Assembly (NCBI GenBank): GCA_029721435.1
Contig: CM056581.1
Span: 68,620,712-68,684,711 of the forward strand
Source of the DNA: Gymnothorax reevesii
Lineage: Eukaryota; Chordata; Actinopteri; Anguilliformes; Muraenidae
Reading direction: 5' to 3'
DNA length: 64,000 nucleotides
The position numbers and the translations under genes were made by a program. The notes beneath the pieces are model-generated. The model ran no database searches, was not told the DNA's origin, and saw nothing but the letters and a program-made list of their open reading frames with translations. Shown here piece by piece: positions 11,446-22,467 of the stretch. Within the stretch, counting starts at the first letter, position 1. Each line of letters begins with the position of its first letter.

Positions 11446-11962
11446 CTGCGCGAGCCAGTGCTGGAGACGGCCTCGCTGTCGCTGTGGATGCCTGGTGACC
11501 GCTCGGGTGGAGGGGGCGGGGGGACACCCTTAAGTAAGGCTGGGGGGGGCCGGACAGATCCGGAGGAGGGCGCAGGGCCCCCCATGCCGATTGAAGGGAG
11601 CTGGTATGAGGGTGGAGCATGGGGGCCGAGGGGAGCAGCATTCCCATTGGCATCCAGCCCTGTGCCAAATTGCATGCTGGGATAGGGCGTGTCCATGTGC
11701 GGCAGCACGCCATTAAGGCCCAGGTGTGTGGGCGGCTGACCCTGAGGCTGAGAGGTGGTTAGGGGAGGGGCAGGTTCTTGCGTGTCCGTGCCAATGGCGT
11801 GGGGCTGTTTGGGGCAGCCGTCGGGGTTGTAGAGCATGGGGTAACCCCGCCGCAAGACAACATCCACACTGTGGCCCACAGGGACTGACTTGAGCATCTC
11901 CACCACCTCCTTATGGGACATTCCCAGCACACAGGTGTCATTGATATAGACCAGGATATCCG
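11446..11962 (-). CDS. MAGI-family scaffold protein, exon with PDZ C-terminal half and proline-rich linker
   Basis: This is an internal coding exon of about 172 codons. MAGI proteins are scaffolds at tight junctions and synapses whose PDZ domains bind the C-termini of membrane proteins. The exon opens with the second half of a PDZ domain (DILVYINDTCVLG, EVVEMLKSVPVG, then VDVVLRRGYP). It then runs through a Pro/Gly/Ser-rich linker including a six-proline run, and ends near HSDSEAVSSTGS. The acceptor is CTGTCTCCCCAG before 11962 and the donor is GCAG|GTAACT at 11446. It enters at phase 1, matching the exon ending at 44229, so the two join in frame. INDTCVLG and RGYP are close to mammalian MAGI1-3, but the linker is too different for me to name the paralogue. 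The frame is open throughout. Confidence 0.85.
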
Positions 11963-12816
11963 CTGGGGAGACAGGAGTAACCAATAACTCAACTACAGCA
12001 TGAAGAGAGTGAAAGCAAGAGATATAGAGGATCTTACATGAGTGTGTGTCTCATATGAAAGTTTTAAAACAAGTTGAGTTAATTTTGCAATTATTGTGAG
12101 CTTCAAGCAATAAACCCAAAATTTACTTGATGAAATTTCAAAACTATCATATGATACAACCAAGAATATCAAATGTAAGATTCTGTTTATCACATAACTG
12201 AATTGCGTAATTTAATAGAAAACAAACGTATGTAATTTCCATTAGCACCCATCACATGTTAGCAATGAGCTAATTTCATCACTCTGCTAACTTAGCTAAT
12301 CACTGAGTCATAGACATTTGCACTTAGACTAGCAACAAATTCTGTCAGCTTAGTAGCTAGCAATCGGTAGCTCGCTAGCAAGCTAACTAATATTACATAG
12401 TGATTATGAAAAAGTACTGCTAGCTAGCTAAGTAAGATGAACTTTGTTATGCGAGTGGCACTTTGCCAGCTTGTTATACAGCCGAGCTGTACCAATTTAA
12501 CCAACTTTACATTTTGTTTTCAGTTTGGCTAATGTTACGAGCGTGACGTAATGTGGGGCGATTTTTCCCCCCAAGCTCTCAGTTAATGGATTTTTCGCAA
12601 AAGTGATATGTACCTAGGCTAAAATCAAAATTATGCCATGAGGTCGGGAATGGCAAAAAGACAGTTATGTGATGAAAAGAGATACTCCGAGTCAGCTCCG
12701 TTGCTTCATTTTGAGCCAGGTCAGCACACTGCTCCTATTCCTCTCTGTAATCTCACACTGGTCTAAAGCAATCTCAACCAACCTCTCAACCTACCAAGGC
12801 ATGCCTCACTCTGTAC

Positions 12817-12818
<2 letters not shown>

Positions 12819-12853
<35 letters not shown>

Positions 12854-12900
12854 GTTGATTAGGGTTAGGTCAAAATTAGGGTTCAGGTTAGGGTTCAGGA
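12819..12900. repeat. (GT)n microsatellite with adjoining TTAGGG-like repeats
   Basis: About 17 GT units are followed by three or four degenerate copies of TTAGGG (AGGGTTAGG, AATTAGGGTTCAGG). A similar short TTAGGG-like patch lies at 15885-15925. These are interstitial simple repeats, not a chromosome end. Confidence 0.85.
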
Positions 12901-12960
12901 AAGGCTGTACGGAATGAATGTAAGTGAATATAATGTCCTCATATGTACAGCCATAAAAAT

Positions 12961-12988
12961 GTGTGTGTGTGTGTGAGAGAGAGAGAGT
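12961..12988. repeat. (GT)n(GA)n microsatellite
   Basis: A compound dinucleotide tract. Confidence 0.9.
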
Positions 12989-13561
12989 AAGCATATGTGT
13001 GCACGCATGCATGACTGCGCATGGGTGAGCTGGATTACCATTTTACGTCCCTATCAGGATTATAGAAAGATTGTGATATTGCCACAATCGCAGAGCCCTA
13101 ATCCGGCAGAGAGGAAACACAGGAGAATGGAGATGGTAAGAGTGGGCGAATTAGCAGTGAGTCGAGGAGAGCCAGCGCACAGTATTTGCCTCTTAAGCAT
13201 GTCAGGGGTGATATCAACTTTCCTTAATGGACAAAGAGAGGGATGTAGGAAATAATTCTGTGTAAATACACGTCTGTGTCACGCCATCATACTCTTTGAC
13301 TGAGCGATTCTCACTCCATTGCACCATTACTGTTTCCAGGTCCTACAGCAGTAGAGAATTGCAGCAGGAACAACTAAATCTTAATCGACTTGTTGGTACA
13401 ATTAGGACCCAATAAATGTCAGCACAATTTGCAATTCAAGCAAAATGTAAATGTTAATGCAGGAATCATGCATGCATGCTGAAATGTATAATTAAGATGA
13501 AATAATAATGATAGGTATATTAGGCTCCTGGGTTATGAAGGAGTAAAGGTAAAAGCATATA

Positions 13562-14154
13562 CAGAGCTGTGAAAAAGTATTTGTCCCCTTCTTGATTTTT
13601 TTTTGGGATATTTTTCACGATTAAATGTTTTAGATCATGAACAAATTTTAATAATAGACAGAGATATAATGAGTAAAGACAAAATGCGGTTTTTAAATGA
13701 TGGTTTTATTTATTGAGGGAAAAAGCTATCCAAACCTACCTGGCCCTATGCGAAAAAGTAATTGCCCCATAAACCTAATAACTGGTTGTGCCACCCTCAG
13801 CGACAACAACTGCAATCAAGCATTTGTGATAACTGACAATGGGCCTGATTTACTAAGACCTTTAGCACATGAAAAATCTTTTTGCCCGTGCAAAACCAAT
13901 AACATTGCCCATGATTGGCCAGGGAACTTGCCTTGTACCAATCAGTGGCAAGCTTTCTGCTTTTGCACGGGCAAAAAGATTTTGCATGTGCGAAATGTCT
14001 TAGTAAATCAGGCCCAATCACATTGCTGTGGAGGAATTTTGGCTTACTCTTCTTTGAAGAAATGCTTGAATTCAGCCACAATGGGGGGTTTTCCAGCATG
14101 AATGGCCTGTTTAAGGTCATGCCACTGCATCTCAATCGGATTTATGTCCGGACT
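13562..14154. mobile_element. mariner-like transposon fragment, interrupted by a MITE
   Basis: The left end CAGAGCTGTGAAAAAGTATT begins right after TA at 13560-13561. Downstream, TGGAGGAATTTTGGC, CTTCTTTGAAGAAATGC and CATCTCAATCGGATTTATGT are typical of the minus-strand transposase region of a widespread fish Tc1/mariner family. It stops abruptly at about 14154, where the (TCAA)n tail of a non-LTR element begins. A related end piece lies at 38740-39095. Confidence 0.7.
13841..14015. mobile_element. MITE with long inverted arms, 175 bp
   Basis: The arms begin GGGCCTGATTTACTAAGACC and are mirrored at the right end by GTCTTAGTAAATCAGGCCC; inside, TTTTGCCCGTGCAAAA is also mirrored. The 3-bp flanks are both AAT (13838-13840 and 14016-14018), a target-site length typical of PIF/Harbinger. 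There is no coding capacity. It splits the surrounding mariner-like fragment. Confidence 0.85.
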
Positions 14155-14182
14155 TTCAATCAATCAATCAATCAATCAATAA
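14155..14182. repeat. (TCAA)n tail of the minus-strand LINE
   Basis: A tetranucleotide run marking the 3' end of the LINE on the minus strand, directly abutting the mariner-like fragment. Confidence 0.8.
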
Positions 14183-14519
14183 CCTTTATTGCAGGGAAGT
14201 CCCACTGAGACTGAGGTCTCTTTTGCAGGGGAACCCTGAACACAATAAAATAATTACAACGGAAGGTTAAAGACACAGCACAGATAAAAATACGCAAAAT
14301 TCACAAACAACAATTCCAGATTAAAGGAATTAACAAATTTTAAAAAAGAATAAAAAATAATTAACATGAGTAAAATATATATATATATTTATTTTTAAAA
14401 AACAAAGGATAGAGAAAAACGATGTGCAAATCCTACCTTAAACTAAAAGCAAGTACATCAGGGCCTGTATTCCCAAAGCATCTTAGCGCTAAAAGTAGGT
14501 CCTAAATGCCGGATTTAGG

Positions 14520-15296
14520 AGGAAATAGCTGCTGCTGTTGAAAGACGGAATGACTTGGAAATTCTGAATGATGCACAGTTGTTGAAAAGCTATCGGATCG
14601 ACCGTGAAAGGATTTTATTTGTTGATGACTTGGTGATGGAGAGAATTATGTTTCCAACCATGAGAAACAACCCAATAAGCCCAGAAATAAAATGTTTGGC
14701 AACACTTCGTTACTTGGCCACCAGAAAAATGCAACTTTGTAACGCATACAATTTAGGATTTCATAATCATCTGTCAGTTGCTCAATTCAACAAACAATCA
14801 ATGCACTCTGCGAACCCCATATTATCCAACAGTTTATCCGGTTTCCAATGGACATTCGCCAACATCAAGCTTCAATTCTTGCACATCTCAGGTATGCCCG
14901 GTATCATCGGTGCCATTGACGGGACCCATATTCAAATTATTTCTCTGACCCAAGATGAAGAGGTGGGCCCCTTCGTAAATAGAAAAAAGTTTGTTCCATC
15001 AACACCCAGATGGTAGACTATTTGATGCCGAATACAATTTTTTGGACATTGTTGTGAAATGGACAGGATTCACGCACGACTCTCGCATTTTAATGGGAAG
15101 CAGCTTATGGCAATTTTTTGACAGGCTTTATGTGCCTGTGGAATGCCACTTGCTCGGGGACAGTGGCTTTGGTGCTGTACCTCGTCCTGCTATGCATGAA
15201 TTATTTTATTACGCTATTGAGCGAGGGTTACATTTAATAGATCATCATAATAATACCAGCCTATGTCATGTATTTGTATGCATATTTAAACTGTAG
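14520..15296 (+). pseudogene. HARBI1-like DDE transposase, frameshifted
   Basis: This is the Harbinger transposase, which needs the Myb-like partner for DNA recognition and nuclear import. Recognisable parts are CLATLRYLATRKMQLC in the N-terminal region, GMPGIIGAIDGTHIQI with the first catalytic aspartate, VVKWTGFTHDSRIL with the second, and HLLGDSGF. The final acidic residue and the C-terminus are not clear. The frame shifts around 14990-15015 after NRKKF, where the second part continues in another frame. No upstream ATG in frame is visible, so the true N-terminus is uncertain. It is inactive. Confidence 0.85.
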
Positions 15297-15640
15297 GCTA
15301 TAAATTGTAAACCAAGCTTAGGATGCCTTCCTATAGGCTGCGATCTCGGACCTCCCCTGCTATTGCAGACCATACCACCGCTTCTAGCAGCCATCCGAGA
15401 TACAGAGGGTAGCGCATCAATCTGTAGGCTGATATTATCCCATGCATACCGCTTGGATTTGCTGTTCACCTCCGAGCCAAATTTCTGCACCAACTGGCAG
15501 TATTTAGCAGTAACTCCAGTTGGGCTTTCGCATCTTTTCTGAACTTTCATCCATGACAATTTAGGGCAAGCAAACTTGAACGGCTCGACATTAAATGATC
15601 GCAACATATTCTCATTCTTATCGGGTAATAAGTTGCTAAT
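15266..15640 (-). pseudogene. Myb/SANT-like (MADF-like) Harbinger accessory protein, remnant
   Basis: Minus-strand frame with CQLVQKFGSEVNSKSKRYAW followed by DNISLQIDALPSVSR, a trihelix/Myb-like pattern as found in the second gene of vertebrate Harbinger elements. It overlaps the end of the transposase frame tail to tail. Motif similarity is weak and by eye, and the copy is probably truncated at the N-terminus. Confidence 0.55.
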
Positions 15641-16931
15641 TATTGGGGCAAATGACGCGTTTCATTAATATCTCTATTAACGTTTTTACAATTATCTCTA
15701 TCCTATGTATGCTTATTTCCCCAGAGCGTGATATGCGGGGACCGTGCATTGGGCATTTTCAAAAGTGCACTACATGTTATTTTATGCAGTATCTAAAAAT
15801 GACACTTGCGATTATTATAGTAGCTAACTTGAGATAATCAGGTTTTAGATTTTTTATTAACATTGGGGAGGAGACATTTTAAAGGTCAATGTTAAGGTTA
15901 AGGTTAGGATCAGGGTTAGGGCAGTGTTTAAAATTGGGAGCGCCGTACCTCTTTATTTTGAAATGCATTGGAAAACTGTCGTATCCATAGCAACTGCCAT
16001 TATTTAATGGGACTAACCAGCTGCTTGGACTATTTCTCAGTTTTTCCTCTATCGGTTGTATGCAGGATGTTTTTTTTCAATGGGCTGCCCTGCCACCAAA
16101 CAACCAATCACCGTGCTCATTGTCCCAAGACTCGTGCATGAGAATTGACGTCAGCAACAGAGATTACTCCCACCTATCTCAGAGCTACTCCTATTCTAGG
16201 AGTTAGCAGTTTTCTTAACTAAAAGTTGCTCTCAGCAGCTTTGTGAATAACTTTTAAGATTTTACTCCAACATAAAATGTTTTAGCGCGACTAAGGAGTA
16301 CTCCTAGCAGTAAGATAAGGTGCTTCGTGAATACAGGCCCTGGCCTCCAGATGTAATATATCCAACACTAATTTCTTGAAGGACAGAATGGGATAAGGCA
16401 GTCTAGCTTTAAAGTATTCTGGAAATTATTCCACATGTAAGGTGCGAATGAACTAAAAGAGTTACCGCCCAAATTTAGTCCAGTCCTGGGAGCCTCTAAC
16501 AAAATCCACTCTTGTGATCTGGTATGCTGACTTCTGATTTTGATGGATAAGACCATAGTGAGATATGAGGGAATATTGCATAACAAAGCTTTGTAAATAA
16601 ATAAAATACAAAGTAGCCTCTAACTAAAATGTAGGGAAAACCACCCTACAGAATTATACAGTGCCCTCCATAATTATTGGTTAAGATGCATTAAAAGCCT
16701 TAAATTTTATTTTTATTGCAGAAGCATACTCTCACACTGAAAATTGTAGAAAAATGTAACCTCCAACTCAAGTGAATTTTAAGGGAAAAAAAAATCTCTG
16801 ACTAAGAAATAATTATTTTTCATAAAATCACCTCTTCCACAATTATTGGCACCCTAACAATTCCTAGGAAATAAATGCAAGTGAAGTATTTCTGTCATTT
16901 CTATAGTAGTTTATAAAGTTGATCAGAGTAT

Positions 16932-17428
16932 TGTTATGGCCCCAATTTGTTATTACATTTATAACACAACAGCAACAGCAAGGGATGACAAACACAGTTT
17001 TAACAACTAAAACACATTTAATTTTTAACAAAGACAAAGACTAATAACAACCTACAACTAAAGACCAAGATTGATAAATAAGAAAAAAACAGAAATAATT
17101 ACAGTCCCTTTTTGGTGGGGTGGCTTGGTGATGTCCTGGATGAAGAAAATGCTCAAACACAGGCAAAGAAATCCACAAAAGAAACGTCACAGGTCTTGAA
17201 CAGAATGGCAGGTCTGGTCATCTTCTTGCAATTTCTCCTACTACTTTACTGTCTCAATTCTTTTCATTATATACTCTTTTGCAGACCCCACCCACATTTA
17301 GACCTCTTTTTTTTAATTTTCTGAGACTTGCCCCAGACATGTCCAGGACATGTCTAAACATGACTCCAGTCTGAGCTTAACAAAAAAAAGGTAAATACTG
17401 CCATCTAGTGGCCTATATTCACATTACA
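16932..17428 (-). repeat. Gypsy element G1, 3' LTR
   Basis: This is 497 bp, starting TGTTATGG and ending ATTACA on the plus strand. It differs from its partner at 22468-22964 by about four substitutions by eye, so the insertion is recent. The inverted TATA motif (TATATACTC near 17270) marks the LTR promoter on the minus strand. Confidence 0.93.
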
Positions 17429-17556
17429 CCTCCATTCCAAAAGGGAAAAATTTTGACTCATAAAGGCAAAATTTTTCTTTTCAATACAAAATGGTTAAGT
17501 GGAACACTTGTCTATATATACATATCATACAATATTCAAACACATGATATACACAT

Positions 17557-19374
17557 TCAAACATGGGATAAGCAATCAGCAATTACATTGTCTGTACCCT
17601 TCACATGCTTAATTTCCAAGTCAAACTCCTGTAAAATCAAACTCCAATTCAACAATCTCCGATTCTTGTTTTTCATCTTACTCAAAAACATTAACGGATT
17701 GTGGTCAGTGAACACAATCATTGGCTTTTGTCCTGTACAAACATAAACCTCAAAGTGTTGTGAAGAAAGGACCAGAGCCAACAGTTCCTTCTCTATTGTG
17801 GAATAGTTCCTTTGGTGGCGATTGAACTTCCTGGAGAAGTATGCCACGGGATGCTCAATGTCATCAGAGTCACTTCTCTGTAGGTGCACAGATCCACAAG
17901 CTTGGTCGCTAGCATCGACCGCGATGGAGAACGGTTTTTTGAAGTCAGGAGATTTGAGCACGGGGAAGTGACACAGCAGAGACTTCAGGCGATCGAAGGC
18001 TCTCTGGCATGCATCATCCCAGGTGAACTTTACGCCTTTCTTCAGTTGGTTAGTTAGACTGAGAGCAATCTTAGCAAAGTTCTTGCAGAACTTGCGGTAG
18101 TACCCGATCATTCCAAGGAAGCGGCGCAAAGCTTTTCTGTTGTGAAGAACTGGAAAGTCCATGATGGCTTGGACTTTAGCATTTATGGGTGCCACCTTAC
18201 CCTGGCCAATGACGTAGCCAAGATAGGTGACAGTAGCACAACCAAAGTCACTCTTGTTCAGGTTAACAGTCAGGTTAGCCTGGGTCAGGCGCTGGAACAA
18301 CGTCTCTACATCTTTTAGATGTTCTTCCCAGGAGTCACTCCATGTGATCAGGTCATCGATGTATGCACCCGTGTGTGGCAATCCGGCGATTGTAGACTGT
18401 ATCATCCTTTGGAACGTGGCTGGGGCATTTTTCATGCCAAAGGGTAGGACTTCATACTGGTACAATCCAGATGGTGTGGCAAAAGCAGAGGTGCTCTTGG
18501 CCCTCTCAGTTAAAGGCACACACCAATAACCCTTCAATAAATCAATCTTGGTCAGAAACTTTGCTTGCCCTACACTATCAATACAATCATCAATCCTAGG
18601 TATTGGAAACACATCAGTGCTAGTTACAGCATTGACTTTGCGATAATCTGTACAGAATCTAGTACTTCCATCAGGTTTTGGAACTAGCACACAGGGTGAA
18701 CTCCAATCGGAGTTGGAGGGTCTGATAATATCATGTTTTAACATGTACTCAACCTCTTTCTCAGCAATCTTTCTCTTTTCAGGATTCATCCTGTATGGAT
18801 GCTGTTTTATTGGTTTGGCATCACCAACATCTACATCATGAGAGGCTATAGTAACTCTCTTTGGAACATCAGGAAACAAATCCTCATATTTCTTGATCAA
18901 CCTTTCAAACTGATCTCTCTGTGAGGGTTCTAAGTGCTGGAGTTTTACATCAAGATTTTGCAACACTTCAGTGTTTGACAATTTACATGAAAGAACTTCA
19001 GCTTTAATTCTTGGTTCATCATCTTGAAACTCCCCCTCATCTTCACACGTTTCGACCATTGGAGAATCTGAAGTGACAGCTGCAACCCTAGCATTTCTGT
19101 CATGATAAGGCTTTAGCATGTTAATATGACACAATTGTTTTGGTTTTCTCCTATCTGGAGTCTTCACAATGTAATTGAGATCATTGAGTTTTGTCAGAAT
19201 TTCATAAGGACCATGAAATCTAACCTGCAATGGATTGGACTGCAAGGGAAACAACACAAGGACCTTTTCTCCTGGTTTAAACTCACGGCTTCTAGCCTTA
19301 TGATCATACCAAGTTTTCATTTTTCCCTGACTTGATTTCAAGTTCTCTTTGGCAAGGTCACAAGCTGCACGCAA
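17557..19374 (-). pseudogene. Gypsy G1 pol: integrase C-terminus, reverse transcriptase, RNase H
   Basis: The open frame of 605 residues starts in the C-terminal part of integrase (about residues 1-95, with FHGPYEILTK, a GPY/F motif). A spacer of about 100 residues follows, then reverse transcriptase (about 170-420, with FCTDYRKVNAVT and the active site AYIDDLITWS). RNase H comes last (about 480-605, with SIAVDASDQACGS, IEKELLALV and FTDHNPL), ending ADCLSHV. RT copies the RNA into DNA in cytoplasmic particles and RNase H removes the RNA strand. It continues the frame of the integrase segment upstream but is separated by a TAG just above 19380, where copy G3 has a lysine codon. I therefore call it a broken part of one gag-pol gene. 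Confidence 0.93.
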
Positions 19375-19386
19375 TCTTTCCTTGAA

Positions 19387-20181
19387 CTAGCTAACATAGT
19401 CTAACAGACTGATATGCGGCTCTTTCTCTTGCCATTGTTCACTCAATAATAGCAAAGGTCCTCTCACTTCATGACCAAACACTAGCTCAAATGGACTGAA
19501 TCCAGTAGACTCCTGCACTGCTTCTCTAGCTGCAAACAACAGCAAATGAACCCCTTCATCCCAGTCTTTCTCATGGTCATAACAATAAGTCCTCATCATT
19601 GTCTTGAGAGTGGAATGAAACCGCTCTAAGGCACCCTGACTTTCTGGATGATAGGCACTAGAAAGAATCTGCTTTGCACCTAGTTCATCCACAACCTGCT
19701 GAAACAATCCTGAAGTGAAATTGCTACCCTGGTCTGACTGAATTTCCCTGGGAAGGCCAAACAATGTGAAGAACTTTATCAAAGCCTTCGAGATTGCAGT
19801 TGCCTTGATGTTACATAGAGGTATGGCTTCGGGGAATCTGGTAGATGCACACATGATTGTCAACAAGTACTGATTTCCAGATCTAGTCTTGGGTAATGGA
19901 CCAACGCAATCAACAATGACCTTAGAGAATGGCTCCCCAAATGCTGGGATAGGCTGCAATGGAGCTTCAGGTGGGTCTAACTGGTGTTTTCCAACTACCT
20001 GACAAGTGTGACAGGTTTTGCAAAAGTTGGAAACCTCTTTCCGAAGCCCAGGCCAAAAGAAGTGTTTCATGATCTTATCAACAGTCTTGTTAACACCAAG
20101 ATGACCTCCGAAAGGTAAACTATGAGCCATTGTTAAGATCTCATTCCTATAGACCTTCGGAACAACAATTTGCCTGACCAC
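19387..20181 (-). pseudogene. Gypsy G1 pol: integrase zinc-binding and catalytic core
   Basis: 264 residues. The N-terminal HHCC zinc domain is visible (GGHLGVNKTVDKIMKHFFWP, then FCKTCHTCQ). The DDE core has IVDCVGPLP with the first aspartate, IQSDQGSNFT with the second, and HPESQGALERFHSTLK with the glutamate. It inserts the DNA copy into the genome. Upstream it is cut from the protease part by a TAG at about 20182 that replaces the tryptophan codon seen in G3. Downstream a second TAG cuts it from the GPY/F part. All catalytic residues are present. Confidence 0.93.
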
Positions 20182-20184
20182 TGC

Positions 20185-21292
20185 CTAATCTGCATTGGCA
20201 GGGATATCAGGAGGTCGCCACTTCCGCATCAACACACCATCCTTGAGATAATACCCAACTGGAACTGCATCTATTTCTTTTTCAGGAAGGGCTCTCCTCC
20301 TTAGTGCACAAATTTCAGGATCATTAGTTTGCTCCTCAATCAACCGCTTTCTGGACAGAGACAAGTCTCCAGACACATCAGAATCACCAGACCCATCCGG
20401 CTGGCTGAATAGAGAACTGATAAAAGTATCTGATAAGTCCTCAAACAAAGAAACCAGAGTAGGCCAATCAGAGTCATGAGGCGAACCACCTGAGTCCTGA
20501 CTATTCAATGTACTGGACGGCACCACAACATCATCTTCTTTAGCCTTCTTGGCCATAGCACGAGTCACTGCGCAAGAAGGATACAGAGATGGGTCCTCAT
20601 CCCCATTTTCAGTGCTCGGCTGTGAAGTAAGATGTACAGGGGGAACTACTTTGCCCCCAGCCAGGTCATTGCCTAGCAACAGAGAAACACCTTTGATAGG
20701 TAGACTTGACATAAGTCCCACCTTTACCTGTCCTGTAACTAAATCTGACTTCAAGAATATAGAGCGCAGGGGTACAGATACAGTCCACCCTTCAATACCT
20801 TGTACAAGTATGAAATCCCCTGAAGCGGTCTCATCACGTAACTCCAAGGAGTCCATCAACAAAAGTGACTGAGAAGCTCCGGTATCCCTTAGGATATATA
20901 TGGGGACAGGAGTAGTATGCTCATTCAGAGCCACAAATCCCTCTGACACAAATGGAAGAAATTCCTCCCTCACAAAGTCAGCTGTATTAGGCTTTTTAGC
21001 CCCACAAGAAGCAGGCAATTTAGCAGATTGGTTATCTACTACAGGGGTTTCTAACCTTGTTTTCACAAAGGCATTTGGTTTGGCATCCTTTTCTTTTTCT
21101 TTCTTAGCTTTAAGGAACCAACAGTTAGTTGTAACATGACCAGATTTCTTGCAATAACTGCAAACTATACCACTTTTGTCACTGTCAGCTTTCACACTTT
21201 GATCAGACCTGTTACTGGATTTCTGAGCACCATCACCAGATTCGTCTTTGTCTTTGGGTGAGGAATCTTGGGTATCACCGTAACCCTTTTTT
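20185..21292 (-). pseudogene. Gypsy G1 gag C-terminus (zinc knuckle) and protease
   Basis: After a lysine/serine-rich stretch, a CX2CX4HX4C zinc knuckle (CSYCKKSGHVTTNC) marks nucleocapsid. About 80 residues on, the aspartic protease active site appears as LRDTGASQSLLL, with the flap region around LVQGIEGWTV and a later LLLGNDL. An acidic linker (DSDWPTLVSLFEDLSDTF) leads to the integrase segment. The frame is shared with pol. The upstream gag part is one base out of frame because of an extra A in an A-run near 21290. G3 keeps gag and protease in one frame, so the ancestral element had a single gag-pol frame. Confidence 0.9.
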
Positions 21293-22351
21293 ATGAAATT
21301 GGGACCATTTATTGTTACTGCTAGACTGAAATTTGGACTTATGAGTGAGAACATATTCATCTGCAAATTTGGCAGCTGATTGCAAGTTCAGTGCTTGCTT
21401 CTCATTAAGGTAGGTCTTAACATCATCCTTAACACAGTTCTTGAATTCTTCAACTAACACCATCTCTTTTAGTGAGTTGAAATCATCCTTGACCTCCATA
21501 GAAGTACACCAGCGCTCAAAGCAAACCTGCTTCTCATTAGCAAATTGAACATAAGTCTGATTTTCAGATTTCTTCAGACCTCTGAATTTCTGTCGGTAAG
21601 CCTCTGGAACCAACTCATAAGCTCTCAAAATAACCTTTTTGACAACCTCATAATCAGAGGAATCATCTGCAGACAAAGCCGAATAGGCTTGTTGAGCTTT
21701 ACCCTTGAGGACAGTTTGCAACATCAGAGGCCAGTGTTCCTTTGGCCACTGGAAACTCTTTGCTACCTTTTCAAAACACTGGAAATAGTTGTCAACATCC
21801 TTTTCTGAAAATGGAGGCACCAGTTTTACCTCCTGACTGGCACAAAATTTATTTTTAGTTTCAATTTTAATTTTTAGTTGCTCCATTTGGAGTCTTTCTT
21901 CTCTATCGAATTTCTCTAATTCAAAATCTCTCTGTCTCTGTCTCTCTCTTTCTGCTCTTTCCTCTTTCTCTCTCTCAAATTCTCTTTGTTTTTCTTCTCT
22001 TGCTAATTTTTCTAACTCAAACTGCCTTTGTTTTTCTTTTTCTTCCCTCTCAAATTCTCTTTGTTTTTCTTTTTCCTCCCTTTCTTTTTATCTTTCCTCC
22101 CTTTCAATCTCTAGCATTTTTAATTTAAGTTCCATTTCTATATTTGGATTTTCCACTGGAAACTGTTCCAGATCTCCTGGTGCAAACACATTTTCATCAA
22201 TGTAATATTCAACTATCTCTCTAGCCAGTCTTGCTTTTCGCATGGCTGGTTTTACCTCTGTCAGCCCCAACTGTCTGCAAATTTCTAGCAGTTCTGTCTC
22301 TTTAAAAGACTTCAAAACCCCTACGGTTGGTGATGCCAAGAAATCATCCAT
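21275..22351 (-). pseudogene. Gypsy G1 gag, N-terminal and central part
   Basis: The start is placed at ATG 22351 (MDDFLASPTVGVL). Order: an N-terminal domain (ELLEICRQLGLTEVKPAMRK), then a highly charged Glu/Arg coiled coil (about 21890-22130), then a capsid-like domain (VPPFSEKDVDNYFQCFEKV, HWPLMLQTVLKGKAQQAYSA) with a SCAN/Gag-like helical pattern. One TAA at about 22088 interrupts the coiled coil, and the frame is lost near 21290. Gag assembles the particle that encloses the RNA. Confidence 0.9.
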
Positions 22352-22445
22352 TGCTGTTGTCAATATATATGTAGGAAAATTCACAAAAACAATTTCACAA
22401 TTTGGAATGTTAGATTTTCAACAAATTACTCACACAATGGTCTAT

Positions 22446-22465
22446 CCCGGACCTTGAGCCCCCAA
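22446..22465 (-). other. Gypsy G1 primer-binding site (tRNA-Pro type, with 3-base insertion)
   Basis: Just inside the 5' LTR the minus strand reads TGGGGGCTC, then AAG, then GTCCGGGAT. Without AAG this is the 18-nt sequence complementary to the 3' end of tRNA-Pro; G3 has the uninterrupted form. Boundaries are approximate to two bases. Confidence 0.8.
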
Positions 22466-22467
22466 TT

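Larger units (their letters stand above)
11963..13561. other. MAGI intron sequence with microsatellites
   Basis: No gene is visible. It contains TAGCTAGC-rich sequence near 12350-12430, a (GT)n tract at about 12819-12853, a TTAGGG-like stretch at 12859-12900 and a (GT)n(GA)n tract near 12961-12988. Open frames across the (GT)n tracts are artefacts of repeat translation. Confidence 0.6.
14461..16340 (+). mobile_element. PIF/Harbinger-like transposon, two genes, dead
   Basis: The ends GGGCCTGTATTC and the inverted GAATACAGGCCC are inverted repeats; similarity continues inwards (AAGCATCTTAGCGC versus the inverted right end). Inside, a HARBI1-like transposase (plus strand) and a Myb/SANT-like gene (minus strand) are arranged convergently, the usual Harbinger gene pair. 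It sits inside the 3' part of the minus-strand LINE. A 3-bp target duplication is not evident; the flanks are TCA and TGG. Confidence 0.8.

Noticed and set aside
12859..12900. Chromosome end or telomere
   Set aside because: Only a few degenerate units, flanked by ordinary intron sequence on both sides.
12669..13012. Open frames crossing the (GT)n tract
   Set aside because: They are produced by dinucleotide-repeat translation, with no flanking homology.
17557..19374. Integrase-RT fusion as a chimera of two retroelements
   Set aside because: A second copy (G3) has the same order at independent position and orientation, and the Gmr1 group is known to have it.
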